From assembly GCA_947492105.1 (NCBI GenBank), contig CANLMN010000009.1:62001-126000 (forward strand): a DNA stretch of 64,000 nt, read 5' to 3'. The position numbers were made by a program, and so were the translations under genes. Shown here piece by piece: positions 36,321 to 45,928 of the stretch. Source of the stretch: an uncultured Aquimarina sp. (GTDB lineage Bacteria > Bacteroidota > Bacteroidia > Flavobacteriales > Flavobacteriaceae). The notes under the pieces are model-generated. The model saw nothing but the letters and a program-made list of their open reading frames with translations. It made no database searches and had not been told where the DNA came from. The number at the start of each line of letters is the position of its first letter. Position 1 is the stretch's first letter.

Positions 36321-36719
36321 TTATGATATTGGCCAACGGTTATCGATAGCTGCGTTACCGATTGTCATTTCTTCTGCGGATAATGTAAAGTTGATGGTCA
36401 TAGGAACATCTCCATTTACATTTAACGCTTCTTTAAAGTATACTAAGTATGCATTTTTAACTTCAATTTCTTTCATTTTTGCATCTTCATCAGATTTCTT
36501 AAAAATGATTTTAGCCCCTACAGACTTAAATTGACTATTAAGCATTGCTTCGATTACCGAAGTATCTTCAGTAGATTCAATCGTTACATTAAGTCTTCCT
36601 CCATATACATTTGAAGCAACTTTACCTTTTTTGTCAGTATCTCTACTAAAGACATATTCTGTAGACAACACGTCAAATTCTTTTCCTCCTAACTCTAATG
36701 TAGCTCTAAATGATCCCAT
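36321..36719 (-). CDS. tssD: T6SS tube protein TssD (Hcp-like)
   Basis: 132 residues. It begins MGSFRATLELGGKEFDVLST and contains FSRDTDKKGKVASNVYGGRL and PMTINFTLSAEEMTIGN. This is the Hcp fold of Bacteroidota T6SSiii, which forms the stacked hexameric tube pushed into target cells. It is transcribed as its own unit: 852 gene-free bases upstream and a hairpin terminator immediately downstream, followed by candidate effector genes. Confidence 0.9.
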   Translation of the reverse strand: MGSFRATLELGGKEFDVLSTEYVFSRDTDKKGKVASNVYGGRLNVTIESTEDTSVIEAMLNSQFKSVGAKIIFKKSDEDAKMKEIEVKNAYLVYFKEALNVNGDVPMTINFTLSAEEMTIGNAAIDNRWPIS

Positions 36720-37571
36720 AATTTTTGGATTTTAAAAAATATTAATTAATTGACTTGTCTTTTTGGGATTTTATTGACTAGTATTTAAAACACAAAAAGA
36801 TATTTATTTTCTATGCCAACATAAAAAAACCTCAACCAAAAAATAAACGTGTTTGGGTGTTTTCACCCGTATAAATACTCCATAACACAAGTAAAGATTT
36901 TACTTGCTATTAGATAAAGTATGACAGTTTATTTTAAAAGAAAGAAGAAGATTCTAAATTGTCATTTCTTAAAAACAAATATAAGAATACATTCTCGTAA
37001 ATATTGTGTAACTAACTCAATTTTAACAATATATTTAACACTTACACTCAAAAAATAATATTCACAAAACTAAACACGCTTTGTTTTATTCCTTATTCTT
37101 TGTGTCGAAAATTTGTAAAAAAGCTGTAAAACACAACAAATACTAGCTTTGCCTTGATTTTGATTTAGAACTGTTATGACAAGACTCCTATCTATTACAT
37201 CTTGAAACAAATAAGAAAAAAATTAAAGTTATTATACGTCTATGAAAGAAAAAAACCATGTATCTCAATATTTCTGTTCTAAATATTGAAATGAGAAATG
37301 ATAATTTTATTGTAACATCCTCAAAATAATGACTAGTTCAAGAACTATAATCCATTACCATTTAAAAAATAATTGCAGACACTAATTAGGATTTTTTCTA
37401 CTATTTTTTCGCCAGAAAATCAAACCGTAGTCACGGATTTGCTTAAATTTCATAGTTTAAACTAGCAAAAATAGTTCAATTATTTTGGACTACGATTCCA
37501 ATTTTAACTGGTATATGGTGTTTCTTAGAGGGTCAAATCGAAGTACATTTTCTACTTTATTTATGTCTAGA
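36720..37571. other. Gene-free region upstream of tssD
   Basis: 852 AT-rich bases separate the structural T6SS operon from tssD. Apart from repeat family 1 copy B (37352-37493), I see no coding frame. It must hold the tssD promoter and possibly regulatory sites, none of which I could define by eye. Confidence 0.5.
37352..37493 (+). repeat. Dispersed intergenic repeat, family 1, copy B
   Basis: About 140 bases: ACCATTTAAAAAATAATTGC, then TTTTTTCTACTATTTTTTCG, AAATCAAACCGTAGTCACGG, ATAGTTTAAACTAGCAAAAA and ATTATTTTGGACTAC. It is near full length compared with copies C and D. It sits between the T6SS structural operon and tssD. Confidence 0.7.
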
Positions 37572-38336
37572 CTAAAATTTATTACTAAAAAATATGAAAA
37601 CCATAATTAATAAAAATACAATATTACATATTATTATTTTTTGAAGCATATCATTAATGTAGCCTATATTATAATTGATACTCCGATCTAATTTTTCCTG
37701 AACTACATTAATTGCAGTATCGTGTACCATTTGCACACTATCTAGAACCTTATATAACTTTGTGATTTCTATACGTACTTTTTCATTGTTCTTATTTTGT
37801 CTTGAAAAAGAATATGCTATATCATTAAACTTTTCATCAATCGTTCGGTCTTCTGCATTTGACAGGTGTAACTTTTTTTGCAGAATCTGATTATCAATAA
37901 TAGTAATAGGAGCTATTTTTTTTGAGGACACATGATAATCTCTTTGCATCTGCGTATATAGATAAGTCATATACAGCATAACTAATACCCCCATGGAAAG
38001 AATTAGCGTATTTCTTACTGTTTTATTCTTTTGGGGAGGACATATATAATATGTCTTATTTTCTATATGCAACTCCCTTTCTTGGGAATCACCATCTTTG
38101 GCTTTTTGATCTAAAAACTCATATCTATCCAAACTATATTTGTTTAAGTATAGTTTTACTCTTTTTTCTCTTACTAACCAATCCAATGCTTCTCTTACAT
38201 GCCGTTCTGTAACTTCAGGGTTGTCAATTTTCCAAAGAATATCCTTAGGCTTTAATTCTACAGATTTTTCTTTGTCCTCATTATACATTATTTTCAAAAT
38301 AACCTCGTGTAGAGGCAAATCTGTAAGTGTGCTCAT
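37572..38336 (-). CDS. T6SSiii-associated membrane protein with N-terminal winged-helix-like domain
   Basis: 254 residues. Residues about 1-80 look like a small winged helix (LHEVILKIMYNEDKE, VELKPKDILWKID, TERHVREALDWLVREKRVKL). A transmembrane helix follows at about 108-128 (LILSMGVLVMLYMTYLYTQM), then a helical, coiled-coil-prone periplasmic region, then a second transmembrane helix at the end (IIICNIVFLLIMVFIFFSNK). It starts four bases after tssR on the same strand and is probably the last gene of the structural operon. I do not know a named role; the layout (cytoplasmic wHTH, two membrane spans) suggests a scaffold or signalling part of the envelope complex. Confidence 0.7.
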   Translation of the reverse strand: MSTLTDLPLHEVILKIMYNEDKEKSVELKPKDILWKIDNPEVTERHVREALDWLVREKRVKLYLNKYSLDRYEFLDQKAKDGDSQERELHIENKTYYICPPQKNKTVRNTLILSMGVLVMLYMTYLYTQMQRDYHVSSKKIAPITIIDNQILQKKLHLSNAEDRTIDEKFNDIAYSFSRQNKNNEKVRIEITKLYKVLDSVQMVHDTAINVVQEKLDRSINYNIGYINDMLQKIIICNIVFLLIMVFIFFSNKF

Positions 38337-38339
38337 CGA

Positions 38340-40745
38340 TTATAAAATATAATTATCTAAGATATAATAGTACTGCTTTTTACTTCCATCTTTATAAATA
38401 CTTGCATTTTTGTTTACATGTATTTTTTCTAAAACATCTATTTTAGTTCTCAATTTTTTAATAATTCTTGTAAATTCTTCATGAGATGTTTTTCGTCTGC
38501 GTTTGACATGTTTCATTTTTGTGTTTTGCAAAAACGCACTTTGCACAGGTAATCCAGTTTTCATAAAAACCAAATCTGCTATAGGTTGTCTCCTTTTTAA
38601 CACTTTTCTTAGAAGTTCCTTATTGATGTTCTTTCTATTCCTTCTGTATATCCTTTTTAACTGCCTTCTCTGCTTTCTTTTCACCACCTGAGAAAATAGT
38701 GGGATTAGAGATTTATAGCTATCTATTACTATTTCTAATTCATCTCTACTAAGCAATACCCCTGACCCTACAAGTGTATTATCCTGAGGGGTGTACCCTT
38801 TATTGCTGTAATATTTTTCGTACATATAATTTTTAGGAACCATTTGTAACCGATTAGAATAAACAGAATCCTTTAAAATTAGTTCTTTGATCTTTTTACC
38901 AGATTTACTTCTTAGAAAACCTAAATTTTTTGCATGATAGTCTAGTGAGTTTGTAAACTTATCATTAAATCTAATAGTTTTTGTCAATACAGAATCAAGT
39001 GCGCTATCAAAAGATGTTGGTGCCAACATTTTGTTTATTTTGGGAAATGCTACCCCTCCTTGATATGTGCTATTTTCTGGGGCATCGTACACATAAATGT
39101 TGCCTACAGCAGGAACACTTATAAAAGTATTCTCATCTTTTATCAAATCATTGTCTACTATATAAGCTCTAATAAAATCTAAATGATGCTTACTTACTCT
39201 ACTCAAAATATCTTTTGATTGTAAAACAAAATCCTGATGCTGGTTGTCTGCTTTATTCTCTAATTGATAAAAAATTAATCTAGAAGATGTCTGACCCAAT
39301 TGGGTTGTTATTGTTTTGACATTTGGCAATGATAAAAATCGTTTTTCTCCTGATACTATAATGATGTTATTCGTAAAGCTTTGCCTTGGAAGATGAGCTA
39401 TTGCGTATTCAAAACATCTTTCTATTCCTTTTGTATTATGTTTGGGAGTTGTAACAAGCTCATTATCCAAAAATACATTTTGGAGATAATCAATCCATGC
39501 TGCAAAGGATTCGCTTTTTTCAAAAGAATAAAATCTACCACATCCATAAGAACTGGCACTAAAACTAAACTTATACCCTTTATATTTTTCTTCTGTAGAA
39601 AGCTGCACCCATATTTGCTGTAATGAACTCATTAATAGCAAGTGTTTTTTCTTTAAATCACTACTACAATCAAAAACATAATGAAAGTTTATAATTTTAT
39701 TCTCTTTCCTTATGGTCTCTAATTTTCGAATCAAAACATCTTCTCCATCTACATTAATCAGTTTATTATCATAATGATCCCATACGGCAACTGGCACGAC
39801 TATTTCTATAGAATCGGAGAGATGTATCGGATTTTTACGATTTTCTGTGGCATTGTATAGTATTTTAGCCCCTATTTCTCTTCTATCGAGCTGTTCTCTT
39901 GACAAGTTCTCTTTCGAAAAAAAAACCAATGAATCCACTTCATCGATGGCATATACTTGTTGTTGTCCAACTTTTTTTATTAGCGATCGGGGTATCCATC
40001 CCATAATCCTTTTCGTTGAATCTTCGGATTTTATATTAGCTTGATTAGCTACTAATACTGCGTTTTTTTTAGAATCATACTTGTACAGGTACACTAGCTG
40101 ATCAAGCATTAGGTTCTTATCACTTTTATCTTTAAATTTTGGATCTTCAAAAAGATAAACAGTATCTTTTTTTACATAATTACCAATATTGTATAATGTA
40201 GTAACATCATGCACACCTACAACATATCGTATAGGCTTATAATTATATTGGCTCAATTTGGAATGATCATAGTGCAGTACGTTATTTTTATGCACCCAAC
40301 CTATATATTTTGCTTGTTTCGTATCTTTAAAAGTAAACTTTCCGCTACTAAAAAAAGAAAAAAAACCTTTTGGTTTCCCTATCACAGAAGGATCTAATGC
40401 TACTATTTTCAAAAAATCATTTTTTTGATCAATTACATAATACGGAGATAAAAACTTTTGCTTTTCGCCTCTTTTTTGAGCATAAGCATCTAAATAACTA
40501 TTATTATGTGACCTATCTGAATATACTACATAAAAGCTTTTATCTTTTTTTTGTTTTTTTTTGAATGTTGTTGTTTCTAAAAGATTATAGGTATTTCTTT
40601 TTACTTTATCGATCTTCTCATGTTTCTTAATTTGTGCCTGTAATGGTGCAACAAAAACTAATAACATATTCAGAAAAAGAGTCAGAACATACCATGCACT
40701 CTTTCTTATCTGATAGTGTTTATATGTATCTAGGTTTTGGCTCAT
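38340..40745 (-). CDS. tssR: T6SSiii envelope protein TssR
   Basis: 801 residues with a cleavable signal or N-terminal anchor (SAWYVLTLFLNMLLVFVAPL, then QAQ). The large periplasmic part has an N-terminal SH3-like region (SFYVVYSDRSHNNSYLDAYA, KYIGWVHKNNVLHYDHSKLS, IMGWIPRSLIKKVGQQQVYA). The middle resembles a VWA-like alpha/beta domain (NFHYVFDCSSDLKKKHLLLM, FTNNIIIVSGEKR), with an incomplete metal site. A helical Arg/Lys-rich C-terminus follows (KRKQRRQLKRIYRRNRKNIN). TssR is one of the Bacteroidota-specific components (TssN-R) thought to replace TssJLM. Start and the upstream stop overlap as ATGA, indicating translational coupling. Confidence 0.8.
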   Translation of the reverse strand: MSQNLDTYKHYQIRKSAWYVLTLFLNMLLVFVAPLQAQIKKHEKIDKVKRNTYNLLETTTFKKKQKKDKSFYVVYSDRSHNNSYLDAYAQKRGEKQKFLSPYYVIDQKNDFLKIVALDPSVIGKPKGFFSFFSSGKFTFKDTKQAKYIGWVHKNNVLHYDHSKLSQYNYKPIRYVVGVHDVTTLYNIGNYVKKDTVYLFEDPKFKDKSDKNLMLDQLVYLYKYDSKKNAVLVANQANIKSEDSTKRIMGWIPRSLIKKVGQQQVYAIDEVDSLVFFSKENLSREQLDRREIGAKILYNATENRKNPIHLSDSIEIVVPVAVWDHYDNKLINVDGEDVLIRKLETIRKENKIINFHYVFDCSSDLKKKHLLLMSSLQQIWVQLSTEEKYKGYKFSFSASSYGCGRFYSFEKSESFAAWIDYLQNVFLDNELVTTPKHNTKGIERCFEYAIAHLPRQSFTNNIIIVSGEKRFLSLPNVKTITTQLGQTSSRLIFYQLENKADNQHQDFVLQSKDILSRVSKHHLDFIRAYIVDNDLIKDENTFISVPAVGNIYVYDAPENSTYQGGVAFPKINKMLAPTSFDSALDSVLTKTIRFNDKFTNSLDYHAKNLGFLRSKSGKKIKELILKDSVYSNRLQMVPKNYMYEKYYSNKGYTPQDNTLVGSGVLLSRDELEIVIDSYKSLIPLFSQVVKRKQRRQLKRIYRRNRKNINKELLRKVLKRRQPIADLVFMKTGLPVQSAFLQNTKMKHVKRRRKTSHEEFTRIIKKLRTKIDVLEKIHVNKNASIYKDGSKKQYYYILDNYIL

Positions 40746-41683
40746 TTATTAATAATACTTTGTGTAACTTCTATTTTTTTGAGGCAATTAAATGTATCTA
40801 TTGCTACCTCATTGATCACTACTGTTTTTTCACCTCGTCCTTCTAGATAATGCAAGCCCTGACAGTAACTATACAGATCGTTATATTTGGCTCCATTAAC
40901 GATTACTACTACACGATCCGCTCTATTACAGGTATACCTGTTCTCTATATGTTTTAGGCTTGAGTAGTAATCTCTTTTATTTCTTATCGAAGCATCAGCA
41001 ATGGTCTGAAGTCTCTTTTTAATATCTTCTTGGGCTAATGATAAGGAATCTAATCGTTCAGATTCTTCAATTGCTTCGAATAAGGGTAAAATTCTTATTT
41101 TATGATACACTGGATATTTTGAAGTATTTGTTTTTAGCTTTACATTATATATGCCTTCATTTTTATACACATACACTACCTGTCCTTCGTATGCATCAAC
41201 CGTACCTGTTTCTCCAAACTCCCAAAACCATGTATCTACTCCTGGACTGTATGAAGAAAAAACCAATTCTTCTCCAACATACCCAACATCTATACCATGA
41301 ATCTTTGGTATGGAATCTATTGCTTTTCTCCTAGGTACTGAGATTACTTCTATATACTTTGACACTTTATATTTTCCATCTACTTCTAGTGTAATCATGT
41401 ATTTACCTTTTTTCTTATATACATAATTGACATCTTGAGTCCGCATCAATGTATCCCCATTCCCCATGTGCCAAATCATATGTCTATCATTATATGCTAT
41501 ACTATCACTAACAAAAAAATCTAATTTCTCATGAACTTCATAATGATAGTTTTCATTTGAATCATATATATAAAAATCTAAACTACTAATTGTGGTCTTA
41601 AAAGGCATCCATATAGCTATAAAGAGTGCTATGAGAATGGCAATAGCAAGTAATATCAATATTATTTTTTTATTGAATCTCAT
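40742..41683 (-). CDS. PKD-domain inner-membrane protein of the T6SSiii complex (TssP-like)
   Basis: 313 residues. One N-terminal transmembrane helix (IILILLAIAILIALFIAIWM), then two PKD/Ig-like domains. The first is about residues 33-115 (DRHMIWHMGNGDTLMRTQDV, YVYKKKGKYMITLEVDGKYK) and the second about 118-200 (DVGYVGEELVFSSYSPGVDT, WFWEFGETGTVDAYE, YVYKNEGIYNVKLKTN). The C-terminal part is helical with two Cys (RYTCNRADRVVVIVNGAKYN). The PKD motif F-G/N-D/E-G-T is clear twice. Position between tssO and tssR fits TssP/TssQ of the Bacteroidota system, but I cannot choose the letter with certainty. Confidence 0.7.
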   Translation of the reverse strand: MRFNKKIILILLAIAILIALFIAIWMPFKTTISSLDFYIYDSNENYHYEVHEKLDFFVSDSIAYNDRHMIWHMGNGDTLMRTQDVNYVYKKKGKYMITLEVDGKYKVSKYIEVISVPRRKAIDSIPKIHGIDVGYVGEELVFSSYSPGVDTWFWEFGETGTVDAYEGQVVYVYKNEGIYNVKLKTNTSKYPVYHKIRILPLFEAIEESERLDSLSLAQEDIKKRLQTIADASIRNKRDYYSSLKHIENRYTCNRADRVVVIVNGAKYNDLYSYCQGLHYLEGRGEKTVVINEVAIDTFNCLKKIEVTQSIINK

Positions 41684-41688
41684 TAGAC

Positions 41689-42150
41689 TTAAATATTTGC
41701 TTTACATTCTTTTAAATTGTCTAGAATAATTTTTTTATTTTTAAGCATAGAACTATGCTCTTCTCTGGTATCAAAATATATTTGTAAAATATTTGCTGAT
41801 TGAATTCCAAAAAAATATTTAGAATTCATTTTATTTTCTTTAAACACGGAACGAACATTAAAAATCTTCTTATTAATTTCATCTTTCTTCTGAACTTGAT
41901 GTATATCAAACTCCATCGTTTTTATTTCTTCGTGGATATTTTTTACTCTTGAAGCATATTCTGTCTGTTTTTCAATAATAGCTTCATAATTATTAATTGC
42001 CTCCAGCAACTCTGTATTATCCATTATGGGTACTTTCAATATAAATTTAGTCTGCAGAATATACATAAGTATTATGGACAAGGTAAATAATAAAACATAT
42101 TTCACTTTTCTCCAGAATACTTCACTTAAATTTTCTATTTTCATGTGCAA
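41689..42150 (-). CDS. Small coiled-coil membrane protein of T6SSiii (TssO/TssQ-like)
   Basis: 153 residues. A transmembrane helix at about 16-34 (YVLLFTLSIILMYILQTKFI) is followed by a periplasmic coiled coil (LLEAINNYEAIIEKQTEYAS, then RVKNIHEEIKTMEFDIHQVQ) and a helical end. Size and layout match the small bitopic proteins that join TssN in the Bacteroidota-specific membrane complex. It lies six bases upstream of the PKD gene. Confidence 0.6.
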   Translation of the reverse strand: MHMKIENLSEVFWRKVKYVLLFTLSIILMYILQTKFILKVPIMDNTELLEAINNYEAIIEKQTEYASRVKNIHEEIKTMEFDIHQVQKKDEINKKIFNVRSVFKENKMNSKYFFGIQSANILQIYFDTREEHSSMLKNKKIILDNLKECKANI

Positions 42151-42256
42151 TTATTTTTTTTTAAAGACCTGTCCCTTAGGTAATCTATATTTTTTTGAAT
42201 ACCAAAAGACATTTACGAACCATTATTGACTCTTTTAAACTATTATATTTACCCTT

Positions 42257-42742
42257 TTACCCTTCTTGTTCTCGGTATTTTTCTCTACATTTTTCTAATA
42301 AATCCCTATTATACAAATATTCTTCGGCTTCATTTTCGTAGTCATCAATAATCGATTGAATGGCTTTGATCTGACCTAATAACTCTTTATATAACTGAAA
42401 TTGATTAACTGTCATCATTTCTGTTTTTTCTATTTCTTTTTCGATATTCATTCTCATGCTAGATATCAATCCCTGAAATTGTTTGTGCTCACCTAGTGTT
42501 CTTTTTTTATTTTTGAGCTTATACACCAGTTTTGTTATTTCATCAATCTCAAAGGTAATTGCTGCGTGTTTTTCAAAAATCTTATTGTATTCCGTGTGTT
42601 TTTTTTCTAGAACTTCAACACCTTTTTTTCCAGCATAAATAGTAAAAAAACTACTACAAAAAATAAGCAGAAGTGTTGACGAAAAAACAAATAGAAAATG
42701 CAATTGCGCTTTTTTTCTTTTTTTATAATTTAAAGATTTCAC
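42257..42742 (-). CDS. tssO: Small membrane protein TssO-like
   Basis: 161 residues. The N-terminus LNYKKRKKAQLHFLFVFSST, then LLLIFCSSFFTIYAG, gives a basic cytoplasmic start and one transmembrane helix. The rest is a long alpha-helical coiled coil (VEVLEKKHTEYNKIFEKHAA to YLYNRDLLEKCREKYREQ). This matches the TssO layout, one of the components unique to subtype iii. Its relative at 41689-42150 has the same architecture, so the letters O and Q might be exchanged. Confidence 0.6.
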   Translation of the reverse strand: MKSLNYKKRKKAQLHFLFVFSSTLLLIFCSSFFTIYAGKKGVEVLEKKHTEYNKIFEKHAAITFEIDEITKLVYKLKNKKRTLGEHKQFQGLISSMRMNIEKEIEKTEMMTVNQFQLYKELLGQIKAIQSIIDDYENEAEEYLYNRDLLEKCREKYREQEG

Positions 42743-42794
42743 GTATTCGATTTTTTATCATTGTTAGATTATTGCATGGATCGTATAATCTATA

Positions 42795-43946
42795 CTAATC
42801 GATTATGGACCAAGATCTATTTTTGGGTGGGGTCTTAATAGTTGTACTTTCTTCACTTATCACAATATTATCTTTTCGTTGTCCTATGTACTCTAGATCA
42901 CTTAATCGCTTCCATAATTTATCCAAAATGGCAATAAAATAATCAACTTTGCCCAACATATCATTAATATCTAAGTGATTGTACGTCATATCAATAAGAT
43001 CACCCAGTGTGGTTTCGAATACAGAAGGTTTTATGTCGATCCATTCATAATAATACTGCAATAATTTTTCCTTATCAGATTCTTCCATAATTGCCAGTTC
43101 ATTGGATAAATAATTTGCCATAATAGAAATTTTTTGCCCAATAAAAATTGGTGACTGCTCCTCTCCTATTTGATTAAACTCGAAAATATACTGGCTTACA
43201 AAATCCATCACTTTAGTACTCAATAAAAATGTATTACGAACCAAAGTATTGCTTTGCAACTTATCTCTATTTTTTTTATTGATAATAATAGAATAGTTCC
43301 GTAAGCGTAATAATACTTGTGCTATCTGTTTATGAAACTCATGCAGTGGTTTGTGATACATCACTCTTGTTACTGGAGGTGTATATTCTTTATCAATCAA
43401 AAAACTGCTATTTCGCCACTGTATCTTACCTACCAATAAAAAATATTTTTCAAAAAAACTACTATTAAACTGGTTTTTGGGTATGATCTTGAGATCTATT
43501 TTTGGTAAAACATACGGATGATGTAGCGGTATTACCTCTGGATCCGGTTCTCCTACGGGAATTAATTCAAAAGGATTGATTGTTACAATGAGATAAAACT
43601 CCAGATTACTATTAGCATTTACATCCTTGGATTCGATAGTCGCCGTTGGCAATTCACCTCCATACATTTCTGGCAAAAATTCGATTTTACAGCCTCCTGC
43701 TGTTATTGCATTGCAACTTTGTAATCTCAATACTAGTCGTTCTTCTGTATGGGTATGAGTCTCGATCTCTAAAGGCGAAAGCATCCCATTTTTGGCTTCT
43801 AGCAAACCATAATTATAAGTACTCATTCTGGTTTGTACTGTATCACGTATGGTATCTACTGTATTAAAATAACTTTCGGTAAAATGATCTTGGGTTATCT
43901 TTACTCCGTCCGTCCAATTAATGGCGTAATAGTCATTTTTTTTCAT
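42795..43946 (-). CDS. tssK: T6SS baseplate protein TssK
   Basis: 383 residues from the ATG at 43946, preferred because MKKNDYYAINWTDGVKITQD, then HF, is the family-like N-terminus; the 21 residues before it in the longer frame (44009) look like non-coding translation. TssK bridges the baseplate to the membrane complex. The shell domain (SYFNTVDTIRDTVQTRM to QWRNSSFLIDKEY) is followed by a helical middle (HKQIAQVLLRLRNYSIIINK) and a C-terminal head domain (EQSPIFIGQKISIMANYLSN). Located between tssN and tssO. Confidence 0.75.
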   Translation of the reverse strand: MKKNDYYAINWTDGVKITQDHFTESYFNTVDTIRDTVQTRMSTYNYGLLEAKNGMLSPLEIETHTHTEERLVLRLQSCNAITAGGCKIEFLPEMYGGELPTATIESKDVNANSNLEFYLIVTINPFELIPVGEPDPEVIPLHHPYVLPKIDLKIIPKNQFNSSFFEKYFLLVGKIQWRNSSFLIDKEYTPPVTRVMYHKPLHEFHKQIAQVLLRLRNYSIIINKKNRDKLQSNTLVRNTFLLSTKVMDFVSQYIFEFNQIGEEQSPIFIGQKISIMANYLSNELAIMEESDKEKLLQYYYEWIDIKPSVFETTLGDLIDMTYNHLDINDMLGKVDYFIAILDKLWKRLSDLEYIGQRKDNIVISEESTTIKTPPKNRSWSIID

Positions 43947-44024
43947 TTGTTTATATATTTTCCTGCAATGGTGGTATCTTATATTTGTTGTTATAGTATA
44001 TTGAGACAACTTATATCGTTATTT

Positions 44025-44918
44025 CTAGTCTATTTTTTCTGTATTTTCTTCATTGTTTTTAGAAACACGACGTACATAGAGTGTGCTTTTGTTTTTAATT
44101 TTATTATCAGTAACATCACCATCAAAATCGAGCATCTTCGTAAAAATCGGAATCGGCAACCATTTATTGGTATATAAAATCCAACCGTAAGAACCGTTTT
44201 CGTCTTCTAACTCAATTACATTGTTAGGAAAACGTATATTTTGATCATCAATAAATCGATTAAACCATCTGCCCAAAGTAACATCCTCTGGCAGTTTTAC
44301 AGAAAATGAGGCATACTGCTTTACCTCTGGTGACCTTTTTATTTTTACAGTCACCTGCATTAGCCTAAAAGTATCTACATTGTTCCAATACTCTTCATCA
44401 TTAATACCACTATTAACAATCCATAACTTATAAAATGGACTTGGTATCTGTAAAAACATGCTTCTTGCAAATACGTAAAAAGGTGGCACCAAAAACCATA
44501 GTATCGCAAACATGGTCCACAACGCATACCCTAGTGTATTAATCCATGAAAACACCAGATAATAAATCCAGCCTGCCAAAACAACAACTATAAACAATGT
44601 CAACAAGATTAACCACTGATAATCCTTAAACCCTATAGAACTAAAGAGCTTTGATCTTGAAAACCAATTAAATGACACTCCTAATAATATATAGGAGATT
44701 ACTGTAATGATCAATCCACCCCATATAAACTCATACCTCAACAAGCCTAATAAGCTAGGTACAGCTAATAATAGAGATGTTACAAGAATAAAAACGATCA
44801 GATTTTTCATTTTTAGCACCGTTTTTCCTTTGGCAACTGCGCTTACCACAAACATTCCCAGAATTATTAGTAATGGTGCCAACAGATATTTTAGAAAAAA
44901 AATCAACAATACACTCAT
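44025..44918 (-). CDS. tssN: T6SSiii multi-pass membrane protein TssN
   Basis: 297 residues. Five or six transmembrane helices occupy residues 1-155 (FLKYLLAPLLIILGMFVVSA, LIVFILVTSLLLAVPSLLGL, LIITVISYILLGVSFNWFSR, WLILLTLFIVVVLAGWIYYL, LWTMFAILWFLVPPFYVFAR). A soluble C-terminal domain of about 140 residues follows (VKIKRSPEVKQYASFSVKLP, YTNKWLPIPIFTKMLDFDGD). TssN is the polytopic inner-membrane component of the Bacteroidota complex. Confidence 0.75.
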   Translation of the reverse strand: MSVLLIFFLKYLLAPLLIILGMFVVSAVAKGKTVLKMKNLIVFILVTSLLLAVPSLLGLLRYEFIWGGLIITVISYILLGVSFNWFSRSKLFSSIGFKDYQWLILLTLFIVVVLAGWIYYLVFSWINTLGYALWTMFAILWFLVPPFYVFARSMFLQIPSPFYKLWIVNSGINDEEYWNNVDTFRLMQVTVKIKRSPEVKQYASFSVKLPEDVTLGRWFNRFIDDQNIRFPNNVIELEDENGSYGWILYTNKWLPIPIFTKMLDFDGDVTDNKIKNKSTLYVRRVSKNNEENTEKID

Positions 44919-44951
44919 AATTAATAAATTATATATTTTTTTGTGTAACTT

Positions 44952-45923
44952 TTATAATATACTTGGTTCTATTTTTCTCTTTTTGTTTTCCTTATAATTT
45001 TTTGATGCATGATGAATTATCGTGTCATATCCCAAAAAATTTACTCCCAGTTCAAAGCCTGTATTAGATAAAAAACTATATTTTACTCGAATTTCTCTAT
45101 TAGAGAAAATAAAGAACTCTAGTATTTTAATAATAATAATACGATTTTGATCAAGGGCCTTATAATCTAGTTGCTCTTCTAATATTATGGTGGCACAAAC
45201 ATCATCTTGTTCGCTTACTACAGCTCCTTGGGTACCAAAATCATACCCCAAAAAACCTTTACTTAAAGCCTTAAAAGGACTCTGATTCAAGACACAAGTT
45301 GTGTACGTTAACAACACATTAAATCCTAGTATTGATCTTAGTAGTTTCTCTAGCTCTGGTAAATTTTCTTTTAATAATTCTGAATTACATAAATTCAAGA
45401 ACAGTTTATATAATTGTTCTTTGCCAAGAGGGATATCTTTTTTAATAATCGCATTGGCAAAAACGAACAAATTTTGCTTGGCATAATCATCTGTAAAAAT
45501 ATTAAGATACCTATTGGTTAATTTTAATTTCTCACTAAACAATTGTGTGTCAAAAGGTATCATGAAATATATATTTTCATCTTCCTTTTTACGATTTTCG
45601 CGCATCGCTTCTACAACCTCCTTATTACTCATAGAAGGGGTACTTATTACCAATGGATGAAATAGCATCTCAGGTAATTGATGATAAATACTATTACGGC
45701 TCAAATGAATAAAAATAGTATCTTGTTGTGCCTGCATACTAAGGTGATCATAGCTAGTAATATCTAGCAAATCCTTAGAAAATGCTCTAGTATTCATCCC
45801 ATGATTTTTAATCCAGACTGTCTTTTTGTCTATACCATTTGAGACAAATTTCAGTTCTTCGAAGAAAACTTCTGCAACAAAACTAGTGATTTCACTTTTT
45901 TTTATTTCATCCAAATCTGTCAT
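44952..45923 (-). CDS. tssG: T6SS baseplate protein TssG-like
   Basis: 323 residues from the ATG at 45923, which begins MTDLDEIKKSEITSFVAEVF just past the tssH stop; the longer frame (45944) would overlap tssH. Sequence features include FVSNGIDKKTVWIKNHGMN, the Leu/Pro-rich SIYHQLPEMLFHPL, and FLGYDFGTQGAVVSEQDDV, reminiscent of TssG-type baseplate wedge proteins. The assignment leans on context: TssF, TssE and TssK genes are all nearby and a wedge partner is otherwise missing. Confidence 0.65.
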   Translation of the reverse strand: MTDLDEIKKSEITSFVAEVFFEELKFVSNGIDKKTVWIKNHGMNTRAFSKDLLDITSYDHLSMQAQQDTIFIHLSRNSIYHQLPEMLFHPLVISTPSMSNKEVVEAMRENRKKEDENIYFMIPFDTQLFSEKLKLTNRYLNIFTDDYAKQNLFVFANAIIKKDIPLGKEQLYKLFLNLCNSELLKENLPELEKLLRSILGFNVLLTYTTCVLNQSPFKALSKGFLGYDFGTQGAVVSEQDDVCATIILEEQLDYKALDQNRIIIIKILEFFIFSNREIRVKYSFLSNTGFELGVNFLGYDTIIHHASKNYKENKKRKIEPSIL

Positions 45924-45928
45924 CCCAG

